This document shows, piece after piece, positions 53,733-64,000 of a stretch of DNA of 64,000 bases. The notes under the pieces are model-generated. The model did not search any database. It was given only the letters and a program-made list of their open reading frames with translations, and was not told where the DNA came from. A program made the translations under genes and the position numbers. This stretch comes from Eutreptiella sp. 'Long Island Sound 2002'. Its lineage: Eukaryota; Euglenozoa; Euglenophyceae; Eutreptiales; Eutreptiaceae. Each line of letters begins with the position of its first letter. The first letter of the stretch is position 1. Location: the NCBI GenBank assembly GCA_964036045.1, contig OZ038379.1:81746562-81810561 (forward strand), given 5' to 3'.

Positions 53733-53748
53733 GTTGTGACAACCTTCG

Positions 53749-54072
53749 TTGTTGCATGGGACAACTTTCCTGGCCAGGGACGCATGTGCAATGTTCGCTC
53801 TGCAGGACAATGTCAGAAGAGCCTGGTTTCCGATTGCCGCCTGGGTCCAAGTGATGGGGGTTACGGCTGTGGCTGCTGTCAATGGATGGGAGAGGCGTGG
53901 ACTGCAAGTAAAGTTGCACTTTTGGAAGTGCATCGAAGGCCTCATCCCACCAGACCTCGAGGTCCCCCTATGCCTTCTCAGACACACAGCTGCAGTCCAC
54001 AGGGCAACCCTCCGCGAAATTTTCAAACACTGCATTCCAGGGAATAGGGCTCAGCCCATCACCGATGCGTAA
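53749..54072 (+). CDS. ORF, unrecognised, probable 3' exon
   Basis: Frame 53,749 to TAA at 54,070-54,072: ARDACAMFALQDNVRRAWFP, IAAWVQVMGVTAVAAVNGWE, PPDLEVPLCLLRHTAAVHRA. Helical and hydrophobic; no domain known to me. It overlaps the minus-strand frame of the methyltransferase-like gene at 53,968-54,072, so the two genes would converge and overlap by about 100 bp if both are real. Confidence 0.35.
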   Translation: MLHGTTFLARDACAMFALQDNVRRAWFPIAAWVQVMGVTAVAAVNGWERRGLQVKLHFWKCIEGLIPPDLEVPLCLLRHTAAVHRATLREIFKHCIPGNRAQPITDA

Positions 54073-55443
54073 ATTGCTGCATACGAGGGCACCAACGTCT
54101 GCAATAGACTCCTGCTCCGTGGGCAAACCCAACACCACACTTATGGGTACCGGCATGCGCACTGCCAGACTGCAGGCCAGCTGTACAGAACCACCGATAA
54201 CCAAGAACCACAGGGTAGTTGCTTCTGAGGGTAATGCATCTGCAAGGTGGTGCATGACGAACCCAACAACCTCCGTACACAGATGGTTCACCATCGGACC
54301 ACGAGGAAAAGGCAAAGTAGCGGGGCACCTGTGTAAGGGAACAGTGAGTCTGACACCCCTACTGGTGCAACTGGACTGGCCGATGTCGTCTGGTTCCAGG
54401 CATTTTCCCACAATCCACCCTTCTCAGGACGCATTCTGCCTCATAAATGTCTGGTTCCAGACAAACTTTAGGATTTAACGGTGCACACAACATGACTCTG
54501 GTAGCAGGCAGCAGGTAGCAGGAGCTGACAGTAATACCTTCTTGAGTAGCGGATTTTTGGAAACGATCCACAGCTCAATGAATCCCATCGAGTACTGCTG
54601 CGTGAGAGATCCCAGAATAAAGCAAGCCACTCGAATTGTTGTCAACCCCTCGTTGCCGTGCAACTTTCGGAGAACATCCACCACTCCCAAGACGTCAGTA
54701 GACTCGCCAACAATGAGAACAAGCGTCCCAGACACCAAATTGCGACTGACAACAGAATTGATGCCTTCCATATGTCCCTTTGGAACTTCAACAATGATCA
54801 GGCAATACGGCATGTTGGCCACCGTAGAGTGCAGCGGAGTACTAGATGCCATCCTAGTGATATGCATGAGCCCATCCAGGGACTTGCTGTCAGTCACCCC
54901 CGCCTCTGGGGCCTCGGACCCAATGTTCACGGTGATGAACTTGACATCAGCAGCAATCTTGATCTCAGGGTTCACAAGGGGACGTTTAAGGGCATCACGG
55001 AGGGGAGCATACGTGGGGTCACTCCGGATTGCAGCAGTTACGACATACTTCGAGGGAGGCCAGCAGTTCTGCTCAGACCACTTCCAAGTGTACGTCTTGA
55101 AGGTGACATGGCTCTTCGACAATAGACACTGTTCACAACGGGCCCGTGCTGCAAGCGTTTTGCAACTAGGGTCAACCAAGTGGTTGTCCGGGTGGCAGAG
55201 ATGATGTTCCCACAGACGTGCAGCCTTCAGTTGCTTTGCTTTCTTTGTAATCATTGGCAGTGAAGCATTCCTAGACCCCATGTACTGTGTAACCTCAGCA
55301 GGAGTCTGAAGATGAAGTGGAAGCCGTGGGCGCCACCTCAGAGAATGCTGTGTATGGTACACCGAAGCAGTCACGGGGCGCTGGCAAAAAAGGTGGTCGC
55401 ACACGCAAGGGAGACGAGAACAAAGCCTCCTCATCCAGGACAA
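53968..55443 (-). CDS. DNA-methyltransferase-like gene (tentative), two pieces
   Basis: Piece one, 55,443-54,475: a Cys/His segment (LWEHHLCHPDNH with CEQCLLSK), then IAADVKFITVNIGSEAPEAG, YCLIIVEVPKGHMEGINSVV, LVSGTLVLIVGESTDVLGVV and YSMGFIELWIVSKN. Piece two, about 54,330-53,968 in another frame: VVGFVMHHLADALP, TTLWFLVIGGSVQLACSLAV. The order (substrate-side motif, then G-V-L-V-like strand, then ELWIVSK, then an xxGGS loop) is what a beta-class N6/N4 amino-methyltransferase would show, with the usual DPPY replaced by VEVPKG. That replacement makes activity doubtful. A 110-150-bp gap between the pieces, possibly an intron, contains palindrome cluster 4. A copia-type GAG-pre-integrase finger is an alternative reading of the first segment only. 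Confidence 0.35.
54387..54463 (+). repeat. Palindrome cluster 4: two units, 61 bp apart
   Basis: CGTCTGGTTCCAGGCA at 54,387-54,402 and a perfect TGTCTGGTTCCAGACA at 54,448-54,463. Lies in the gap between the two methyltransferase-like pieces. Confidence 0.85.
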
Positions 55444-55588
55444 AAGGCAAAGACAACAAAAAAGCCACGCATCGCCTCCCGATGAGCCTGCAGCTGCGGG
55501 AACCGATTTTCAGTTCCTTGCTTCCAAGAAGGCCAAGATTGGGTTTCAGGCATGGAAGGACCGATTCAATGGCTCCAAGATGAACTAA
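55317..55588 (+). CDS. Small basic-tail protein, C-terminal exon
   Basis: Frame from 55,317 (ENAVYGTPKQSRGAGKKGGR, then KGDENKASSSRTKGKDNKK), then, after a one-base shift in an A6 run at 55,458-55,463, SPPDEPAAAGTDFQFLASKK and AWKDRFNGSKMN to TAA at 55,586-55,588. Highly basic and disordered, then a short FQFLASKKAKIGFQAWKDRF helix. The ORF at 62,878-63,329 ends similarly in a basic Arg/Phe-rich tail. Overlaps the 5' end of the minus-strand gene by 125 bp. Confidence 0.4.
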
Positions 55589-55849
55589 ACCTGCATTGTT
55601 GCAATTGCTGTTGGTTGCACACTGTTGTTGTAAATCTGCTCACTGACCACAGTATGTATTCATAACATGTAATCACTGTGGCACCCTGTGGCATGCCAAA
55701 CTGCTCTCTGTGTCCCAATGGTCCATTTGGACGATTTTCCCTTCACCAACAACGACTGACAGTTCTTTGTCACTTTTTTATGGCATTTGGTTGCGGACCA
55801 CATTTCCTTTTGTGGAATACAGTAATTTTTCACCAAGTTACTCGTCTTG

Positions 55850-55926
55850 TGTCTCGAACCAGACAACTTTTTGCTATTACTGTCCCTCTGCAGCAGGTTT
55901 TGGTAAGATCTGTCTGTTTCTAGACA
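55850..55926 (-). repeat. Palindrome cluster 5: two diverged units, 61 bp apart
   Basis: TGTCTCGAACCAGACA at 55,850-55,865 and TGTCTGTTTCTAGACA at 55,911-55,926. The exact 61-bp spacing supports that they belong to the series although each has substitutions. Confidence 0.7.
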
Positions 55927-55929
55927 AAC

Positions 55930-56483
55930 TTCAGTATTTCACTGTCTGCACAACAAAATTTGAGTAACATGGTGCGCTTCGACGAGTTGTGCCTCCGCTG
56001 GTGTAGTCATATTGCAGCGTGCATAGACACACATGCATTCCGTGGGGTTCCTCCTCAGAATTTGACTATTTCCCCCATACTTCATAGGGCCCAACCTCAA
56101 GTTGGTGTTGTGCGCAAAGTGCCAAAAACGTATATGGGGGTAGTCAAAAACGAGCGGAAACAGACGTGCGATGCTTGTTGCTAAAAATGCACCCCTGTAG
56201 AACGCGTTTTTGATGACCGTCGTTTGGTGACATTTTTGTAGGGGGTCCATTTGGGGGGGGGGGGGGGGGGCTCGGCAACTTGGGCCGTCTAAGTTGAAGC
56301 TTATTCCTGGATCAATACCCTACTGTCAAAGAGTATCCCTATCGTGGTGGCTGCACAATCATGAGAGGTGCGGGATGCCGTGGCTCAAATCAAGGATACT
56401 AATTGGACTAAAGGCTGATTTTGGGTTTCCATTTCGGTCTACGACCTCGGCGTTAAACATCTCATTTGCAGGGTTCAGGAATG
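55930..56483. other. No gene recognised
   Basis: Contains a G15 run at 56,256-56,270 and an open plus frame from 56,294 (SLSWWLHNHERCGMPWLKSR, LIGLKADFGFPFRSTTSALN) that ends at the foldback element; a CATTTGCAG acceptor-like site lies at about 56,463-56,471. It may be an exon truncated or flanked by the element, but I cannot assign it. Confidence 0.3.
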
Positions 56484-59400
56484 TACCTGCGGCTCACTGG
56501 TGGCTAAGTGGAAATGTGAAGTTGGGGCTCATTTGGGGCTCAGTTGTGCATTGCGATGTCTTTGTGCTTGTTTGTTGTGCGTTTTGCATGCTAGGTAATG
56601 TGCATTTAATGTTTTTAGAAGTTTTAGATACTCACTTGGTCAAGGTTCAAGGTGGGGGGTACTTTTTTTGGCGACGGCTCAGTTGACTAAGCGCCCGACT
56701 GAGCCGTCACTGAGCCGTCACTGGGCCGGCTCACTGAGCGTTCACTGAGCGCGCCAAATGGCTCAGTGAGCGCTCAGTGAGCGCTCACTGAGAGCTAATT
56801 GGGGGCTCACTCAGGGCTCACTCAGGAGTTTCTCCCCCTTTCCGCCCTCTCTTCCCACCCTTGCTGGCCCACACTTCACCCTTTTCACACCAACATTGGT
56901 CCGCAGTTCTCACCACGTCTTTTCTCCAAGAACTTGAGCGTGCATGCACACATACATACTTGCATACATGTACCCGTGGCGACAAACATACAAACATCCA
57001 AACACACACACACTTCGTCAGGGACACAAATATCCAAACACATACACACACATACACCATACACACGTCCACACACACATGCACATGCACAAATTGACAA
57101 CCACATTCATTCTTGTGTGCAATTATCTTGCGTGTACATAAACACATGGCCACATTGAACCATGTGAAGTGAAGGGCTAGGGAGAGATGGTTACGGGGTT
57201 GGGGTTCGGGGATATGAACCTAACCATTTGCGAGGGTGTTCCTTGTTGCCTCATGAAAATGGCACCCACCCACCCCATACACACACACACACACGGGCGC
57301 GCGCGCCATGAAGCACAAATAGGGCACAGAGGATATTGCTCGCTTTTGTGAGGTTGATCATACAACCATCGTGACCTACACCATGACACACTCATTCCCC
57401 TCCGTCCTTATCCCCCCCCCGTCCCCTTTTGCCATGCTTGATCCCCCCGCTTACCCCATGCCAACCCCTTCTCTTATCTTGCCTGTCGCGTCCCCTTGCC
57501 CAGCCCTTGCCATGCCTTCCCTATTTATTGCCATGGCATCGAGTGCATGATGGTGGCGGCAATGACGATGACCTTTGCAGGTATGTTGTGCTAGTGTGTG
57601 TGTTCGCGGGTGTGTGCTTGTGCCCATGCGTATGTGCGCAAGTGTGGATGGTTTGTTCCCTCTTGGTTTCTCTCATTTAGTGTGTTTGTATGTATGTTTG
57701 TGTGTGAGTCGGGGGGGGGGGGGGCGGGGGCTTGCTTGGATCGATGCATGGGTGAAGGTGTCCTTGTGCGTCACTGTGAGTGTGTGACTGCATTCTTTGG
57801 TTTCCGGTTGTCTAGGTTTGTTTGCTCACGTGGATTCGTGAATGTGTGTACGCGCAGGTGTGTGTGTGTGTGTGTGCCAATGTGTGTGTGTGTGTGTGTG
57901 TGTGTGTGTTGCAGCTTTTGCGGCTGTTGTTTTGGATCCTGTTGTTGGTTTTGGTGTTGTGTGGCATAGGCTTTGATTGTGTGCGCATAACATTGTGTTT
58001 GTGGCTGCAGATGCAGGTATGCTTGTGTTTGTGGTTGTGGCTGTGGTTCTGGGCTTGCGTGAGGTTGTTGCCATGGCTGTTGTGGTAGCTGTCGTTCTTG
58101 GTGTGGTTATGGTAGTGGCTGTGGTTGCGGCTTTGCTTGTGGGTGTGGGTGTGGGTGTGGATGTGGGTGTGGGTGTGGGTGTGGGTGTGGGTGTGGGTGT
58201 GGGTGTGGGTGTGGGTGTGTGTCTGCAAGCTGTGTTGTGTGTGGATTTGGTTGTGGTTGTGTCAGTGTGTGTGGCCCTGGCTGTGGCGAAGGCTGCAGTT
58301 GCAGCTTTCACTGTGGCTGCAGCTGTTCTTTGGGTGTAGCTGTGGGGGGGGGGTGGTAAAGGACTACAAAGAGGGGGGCTGAAATCACCATCCACCCCCT
58401 CCCAAAAAAGACCGCACCAAGTTTACAGTGACAGTGTACAGTGACAGTGTACAATGACAGTGTATAGTGAGAGCATACAGTGCGTGTAGAGTGACAGTGT
58501 AGAGTGCTAGCATAGAGACTTGGGCGTTGTGGCGGACGTACTGTGTGTGGGGATACATTCTATGAGACCTTGGGGAGTACAGTGTACAGAGTACAGTGTA
58601 CAGTGTACAGTGTACAGTGACAATGTACAGTGATAGTGTATAGTGACAGTGTGCAGTGGCAGTGACAGCGTACAGTGCCAGAATACAGTGTACCATGTAC
58701 AGTGACAGTAGATAGTGACACCATTGACCGTGTACATGGACAGTGTACAGTGACAGTGTACAGTGACAGTGTACAGTGACAGTGAACCATGAGTGAGCCC
58801 TCACTGAGCGCTCACTGAGCCATTTGGCGCGCTCAGTGAGCGCTCACTGAGCCAGTTGGCGCGCTCACTGAGCGCTCACTGAGCGCTCACTGAGTGCGCG
58901 AAACGGCGCAGTGAGCGCTCAGTGAGCGCGCCAAATGGCTCAGTGAGCGCTCAGTGAGGGCTCACTCATGGTTCACTGTCACTGTACAGTGTCATTGCAC
59001 ACTGTGTATTGCACACTGCACACTGCACACTGTGTATTGCACACTGCACACTGCATACTGTGTATTGCACACTGCACACTGCACACTGTGTGTTACAAAT
59101 TGCACACCGCACACTGCAATGCACACTGCACACTGTAATGCACACTGCACACCCTGTAATGCACACTGCGCACTGTGTATTGCACACTGCACACTGCACA
59201 GTGCACCGTGTGCAGTGTGCAATACCCAGTGTGCAGTGGCACAGTGCACACTGCGCAGTGCACCGTGTGCAGTGTGCAATGCCCAGTGTGCACCGTGCAG
59301 TGTGCAATACACGGTGTGCAGTGTGCATTACACAGCGTGTAGTGTGCAGTGTACACTGCGCACTGCACACTGTGTACTGCACACTGCACACTGTAATGCA

Positions 59401-62400
59401 CACTGCACGCTGTGTATTGCACACTGCACACTGTAATGCACACTGCACACTGTGTCATGCACACTGCACACTGTGCATTACAAACTGCACACAGCACGCT
59501 GTCATGCACACTGCACACCGTGTATTGCACACTGCACACTGCACACTGTGTGTTACAAATTGCACACTGCACACTGCAATGCACACTGCACACGGTGTAT
59601 TGCACACTGCACACTGTATACTGTGTATTGCACAGTGCACAGTGCACCGTGTGTATTACACAGTGCACCGTGTGCAGTGTGCAATACCCAGTGTGCATTA
59701 CGCAGGGTGCGGTGTGTAGTGTGCAATACACAGTGTGCAGTGTGCATTACAGTGTGCAGTGTGCAATTTGTATTGCACAGTGTGCAGTGTGCAATACACA
59801 GTGTGCGGTGTGCATTACAGTGTGCAGTGTGCAATACACAATGTGCAGTGTGCAATACACAGTGTGCAGTGTGCATTACAGTGTGCAGTGTGCAATACAC
59901 AATGTGCAGTGTGCAATACAGAGTGTGCAGTGCGCAGGGTGCAGTACACAGTGTACACTGCGCACTACACACTGTGTAATGCACACTGCACACTGTGTCA
60001 TGCACACTGCACACCGTACAGTGCAAGCATTTGGGCGCTCAGTGTGCAGTGTGCAATACACAGTGCGCAGTGTGCATTACAGGGTGTGCAGTGTGCATTA
60101 CAGTGTGCAGTGTGCAATTTGTAACACACAGTGTGCATTTTGCAGTGTGCAATACACAGTATGCAATGTGCAGTGTGCAATACACAGTGTGCAGTGTGCA
60201 GTGTTCAATACACAGTGTGCAATGACAGTGTACAGTGACAGTGAACCATGAGTGAGCCCTCACTGAGCGCTCACTGAGCCATTTGGCGCGCTCACTGAGC
60301 GCTCACTGCGCCGTTTCGCGCGCTCAGTGAGCGCTCAGTGAGCGCGCCAAATGGCTCAGTGAGCGCTCACTGAGCGCGCCAAATGGCTCAGTGAGCGCTC
60401 AGTGAGGGCTCACTCATGGTTCACTGTCACTGTACACTGTCACTGTACACTGTCACTGTACACTGTCCATGTACACTGTCAGCGGTGTCACTATCTACTG
60501 TCACTGTACATGGTACACTGTATTCTGGCACTGTACGCTGTCACTGCACACTGCACACTGCCACTGCGCACTGTCACTATACACTGTCACTGTACATTGT
60601 CACTGTACACTGTACACTGTACACTGTACACTGTACTCTGTACACTGTACTCCCCAAGGTCTCATAGAATGTATCCCCACACACAGTACGTCCGCCACAA
60701 CGCCCAAGTCTCTATACTAGCACTCTACACTGTCACTCTACACGCACTGTATGCTCTCACTATACACTGTCATTGTACACTGTCACTGTACACTGTCACT
60801 GTAAACTTGGTGCGGTCTTTTTTGGGAGGGGGTGGATGGTGATTTCAGCCCCCCTCTTTGTAGTCCTTTACCACCCCCCCCCCAGAGCTACAGCCTGAAC
60901 CCAAAGAACGGCTGCAGCCACACTGAAAGCTGCAACTGCAGCCTTCGCCACAGCCAGGGCCACACACACTGACACAACCACAACCAAATCCACACACAAC
61001 ACAGCTTGCAGACACACACCCACACCCACACCCACACCCACAACCAAAGCCGCAACCACAGCCACTACCATAACCACACCAAGAACGACATCTACCACAA
61101 CAGCCATGGCAACAACCGTACGCAAGCCCGGAACCACAGCCACAACCACAAACACAAGCATACCTGCGTCTGCAGCCACAAACACAATGTTATGCGCACA
61201 CAATCAAAGCCTATGCCACACAACACCAAAACCAACAACAACATCCAAAACAACAGCTGCAACACACACACACACACACCTGCGCGTACACACATTCACG
61301 AATCCACATACACGCACGAACCTAGGCAACCAGAAACCAAAGAACGCAATCACACACTCACAACCACTCACACACAAAGACACCTTCACCCATGCATCGA
61401 TCCATGCAACCCCCCCCCCCACACACACACACAAGCAGACATACAAACACACTAAATGAGAGAAACCAAGAACGAACAAACCATCTATAGCTGCGCACAT
61501 GCGCATGGGCACAACTACACACGCACGCAAGCACGCACATACGCACCCACACACATAATAGCACAACATACCTGCAAAGGTCATCGTCCTTGCCGCCACC
61601 ATCATGCATGTGATGCCATGGCCAAAAAATAGGAAAGGTAGGACAAAGGGGACGGGACAGGCAAGAGAACAGAAGGGCTACGCACGAGGGAAGCGGGGGA
61701 ACACAGCATAACGAAAGGGGAGGGGAGGGGACAAGGAGGGAGGGGTATCAATGTGTCATGGTGTAGGTCACGATGGTTGTATGATCAACCTCACAAAAGC
61801 GAGCAATGTCCTTTGTGCCCTATTTGTGCTTCATGGTGTGTGTGTGTGTGTATGGGGTGGGTGGGTGCCATTTTCATGAGGCAACAAGGAACACCCTCGC
61901 AAATGGTTAGGTTCGTATCCCCGAACCCCAACCCCGTAACCATCTCTCCCTAGCCCTTCACTTCACATGGTTCAATGTGGCCATGTGTTTATGTACACGC
62001 AAGATAATTGCACACAAGAATGAATGTGGTTGTCAATTTGTGCATGTGCATGTGTGTGTGGACGTGTGTATGGTGTATGTGTGTGTATGTGTTTGGATAT
62101 TTGTGTCCCTGACGAAGTGTGTGTGTTTGAATGTTTGTGTGTTTGTCGCCACGGGTACATGTATGCAAGTATGTATGTGTGCATGCACGCTCAAGTTCTT
62201 GGAGAAAAGACGTGGTGAGAACTGCGGACCAATGTTGGTGTGAAAAGGGTGAAGTGTGGGCCAGCAAGGGTGGGAAGAGAAGGCGGAAAGGGGGAGAAAC
62301 TCCTGAGTGAGCCCTGAGTGAGCCCCCAATTAGCTCTCAGTGAGCGCTCACTGAGCGCTCACTGAGCCATTTGGCGCGCTCAGTGAGCGCTCAGTGAGCG

Positions 62401-62665
62401 CTCAGTGAGCCGGCTCAGTGACGGCTCAATGACGGCTCAGTCGGGTGCTCAGTCAGCTGAGCCGTCGAAAAAAAGAAACCCCCCCGGTCAAATCCTCTTG
62501 GCCTAGGGATTGCTGTCCCTTTGGGGACATTCCAAAACCCCAACCCAACCCCGAAAGCCACAACTTTTCACATGAAACCCCTTGAAAAACACCACTTAGC
62601 CCCAAATGAGCCGTTTTAGCCCCAACTGAGCCCCAACTTCACATTTCCAAGTGAGCCGCAGGTAC
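56484..62665. mobile_element. Foldback element, ~6.2 kb, nested palindromes
   Basis: Arms at 56,484-58,975 and 60,246-62,665 are inverted copies over almost their full length (for example GTACCTGCGGCTCACT at 56,492 against its complement near 62,655, and GAAATCACCATCCACCCCCT at 58,381 against 60,846). The centre of symmetry is near 59,600. From the outside in: CTGAGCCGTCA / GAGCGCTCACTGAGC words, TG- and CA-rich sequence, a TACAGTGACAGTG minisatellite, a second GAGCGCTCACTGAGCC cluster, and a middle (58,976-60,245) of GCACACTGTGTATTGCACAC repeats that is itself inverted. No plausible protein: all frames are Cys/His/Thr or Val/Cys repeats. Long tandem-repeat arms with a middle domain recall foldback (FB/Galileo-like) transposons. 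No target duplication could be identified. Confidence 0.75.
58138..58218. repeat. (GTGTGG)n minisatellite, arm-specific length
   Basis: About thirteen GTGTGG/GGGTGT hexamers in the left arm against about four ACACCC hexamers at the matching place in the right arm (61,016-61,042). G-rich strand could form quadruplexes. The difference shows that the arms have changed independently. Confidence 0.85.
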
Positions 62666-62877
62666 AAACACACTACCATTGCGGGTAGTGCTCACCAGCT
62701 GACTGCAAAATTCTCAATTTCATTGCAGTGCAACAGCACAACTGGCCATCCTATGTGACATCGCTACTAGCAACTTGGTGCTGCGATGTGTTTGGTGTTT
62801 TTGAAGTTCTCGGATAAGAAGTGGGGGATCTATGGTGTCTGCATATCAAAGCTGGTGGAATGCTGCCTGCCTAATCG
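62666..62877. other. No gene recognised
   Basis: Ordinary sequence between the foldback element and the next ORF; a TTTCATTGCAG acceptor-like site at 62,719-62,729 could start an exon. Confidence 0.3.
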
Positions 62878-63329
62878 ATGTCGTGGTTCTGTAGAGCGGT
62901 TAATGTCCCATGCGCATTCACAGGGTTGTGTGTAGATCACTTCACGCTTGTCTCCCAGTTGCAAGGGAACATGTGCGAACTGGAAGCCCTATTTGTTGTG
63001 CCTTGGGACGCACGGAAGAAGCACATTTTTGCCTGTGAACCAGCTGACCTCCAAGTAGCCCTCGATGATGATGAGGGTGGTGCGGGGGATGATGACCTCG
63101 CTCACCAGTCCCCTGATGCTAAATGGATTAGAGCCAAAGTGACCCCCAAAAAGAGGATGCGGGCCGATACGGAAAAGGAGCGCACACCAATAACCCGTGA
63201 CGCAGGCATGAAACCGGCCGCAGCCAGAAGTTGAAAGCAAGAGATGCCTTGGAGGGGTTGCATAATCGTTTCCGAGGAGCCTCTAGGTTATCTAGAGCTT
63301 TCAAGAGTAGGAAGTAGTGGTCCTACCCT
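62878..63329 (+). CDS. Unrecognised ORF, acidic then basic
   Basis: ATG at 62,878. Reads HFTLVSQLQGNMCELEALFV, VPWDARKKHIFACEPADLQV, an acidic stretch (DDDEGGAGDDDLAHQS), then basic KVTPKKRMRADTEKERTP. The frame stops at 63,234, but one extra base in CCGG at 63,214-63,217 continues it as KARDALEGLHNRFRGASRLS and AFKSRK to TAG at 63,327-63,329. The layout (acid block, then basic Arg/Phe tail) resembles the end of the gene at 55,317-55,588. Function unknown. Confidence 0.4.
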
Positions 63330-64000
63330 GACAAAGCGACCATTTGTTGGTTTCTCTGGTGGTATTCCTTTTTGTAGCATCGCCTTGTGCAAAGCGGACA
63401 TGTCTGTGCTACAGTGTTGTCCATTTTCATGCATGTGTTGCCCCCCCCCCCCCCCCCAAGGTCTAGGTCTGTTTGGCTACCCATGCTACTCTGCCCGGTG
63501 GCAAACATTTGGCTTGAATCATGAATGCCAACATGTCCCCTATTGTTTCGCTGTGTCTTGCTGCAAATGTGTATCAAATGCTTGTGAGATCCATTTGCAT
63601 GACAGTACTGGGGGAGGGAGCTATTTTGGGGGTGAAAATTTCATGTTTTCCCAAAAAAGCGCCCCGCACGGCATTTTTCCAATTAGATCCCCTTTTGAGG
63701 GGTTATTTTTTCGTTCTTTTTTGTGTCACTCCCGTCTCAGCTGGCACGTGCAATTTTAAAGGTACTCTCCCTAACAACCCCGTTAGTATTACAAAACCAT
63801 AGTCTTTTCAAAGGTGTGACAATTTGCGTGTGTGTCTACTTGCAGTACTTCAGTCTAGGTTTATGACGAAGTGGCCTAATTACAACAAATTTTGTATACT
63901 GTGACGGTCAAATAGCTGACGAAACACAAGAAATTAGGCTATTTCATTGGACAACAATGGGGATTTTCTAGTATATGATTTTGTCAGTGTTTTGTGGTCC
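63330..64000. other. No gene recognised
   Basis: Contains a C-run of about 18 at 63,440-63,457 and short frames only. Confidence 0.35.

Noticed and set aside
55180-55330. Copia-type GAG-pre-integrase zinc finger in the minus-strand gene
   Set aside because: LWEHHLCHP...CEQC is similar in spacing, but no integrase or reverse transcriptase follows; the downstream sequence fits a Rossmann-type fold better.
49445-56250. Integrated giant-virus or herpes-like genome segment
   Set aside because: Intergenic palindromes and densely packed genes suggested it, but no capsid, terminase, DNA polymerase or other hallmark gene could be recognised.
58138-58218. (GTGTGG)n as telomeric or interstitial telomere DNA
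   Set aside because: Not a known plant or algal telomere unit, short, internal, and mirrored in the other arm of the foldback element.
58385-60842. Cys/His/Thr-rich frames (for example HTAHCTL-type) as metal-binding proteins
   Set aside because: Both strands and several frames give similar low-complexity peptides, a direct result of the CACTG/CAGTG minisatellites.

Overview
The window looks like nuclear DNA of a large, repeat-rich eukaryotic genome, probably algal or plant-like (low confidence). Nothing in it is bacterial in layout: there are no operons or ribosome binding sites, but there are satellites, Helitron-type transposons, foldback elements and intron-like junctions. One exon-sized fragment resembles the arsenosugar radical-SAM (DUF3641) family, which I recall from cyanobacteria and algae. 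No tRNA, rRNA or CRISPR array was found. I see no complete housekeeping gene.

Layout. 1-16,551: mosaic of tandem arrays (108-bp, ~50-bp, 85-bp, 226-bp and 148-bp units) and debris of a transposon family encoding a C48/Ulp1-like cysteine peptidase (best copy 10,682-12,109, older copies at 1.4-2.1 kb and 4.8-5.7 kb). 16,552-44,927: a head-to-tail array of seven Helitron-like elements. The first is about 19.5 kb and carries the whole Rep/helicase coding region on the minus strand plus about 84 copies of a 110-bp satellite. Five are short non-autonomous units of 0.6-1 kb. The last is a 5.4-kb deletion derivative. The array splits an open reading frame exactly between an A and a T; the two halves (ending 16,551 and resuming 44,928) are in the same frame. 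44,928-46,447: right half of that gene, ending in a zinc-finger-like and polyserine region. 48,411-49,022: a MITE-like inverted repeat inside a dinucleotide microsatellite. 49,445-55,930: a block of unrecognised genes, one ParB-like and one DNA-methyltransferase-like, whose gaps hold a 16-bp palindrome repeated about every 60 bp in five clusters. 56,484-62,665: a 6.2-kb foldback element. 62,878-63,329: one more unrecognised small gene.

Three things stand out. (1) The Helitron coding region appears to end in a DnaJ J-domain, separated from the helicase frame by a 10-A tract. (2) A hairpin with constant loop RGAAAGCCYA and variable but complementary stems recurs in the satellite, the Helitron flanks and single-copy DNA. 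(3) The ~60-bp-spaced palindromes mark the 49-56 kb gene block.

Caution: eight frame breaks I examined in otherwise good coding sequence fit a gain of one base; seven of these fall in a visible homopolymer run and one is confirmed by a paralogue. Homopolymer contraction in the assembly is therefore as likely as true decay, and 'pseudogene' calls should be read with that in mind.
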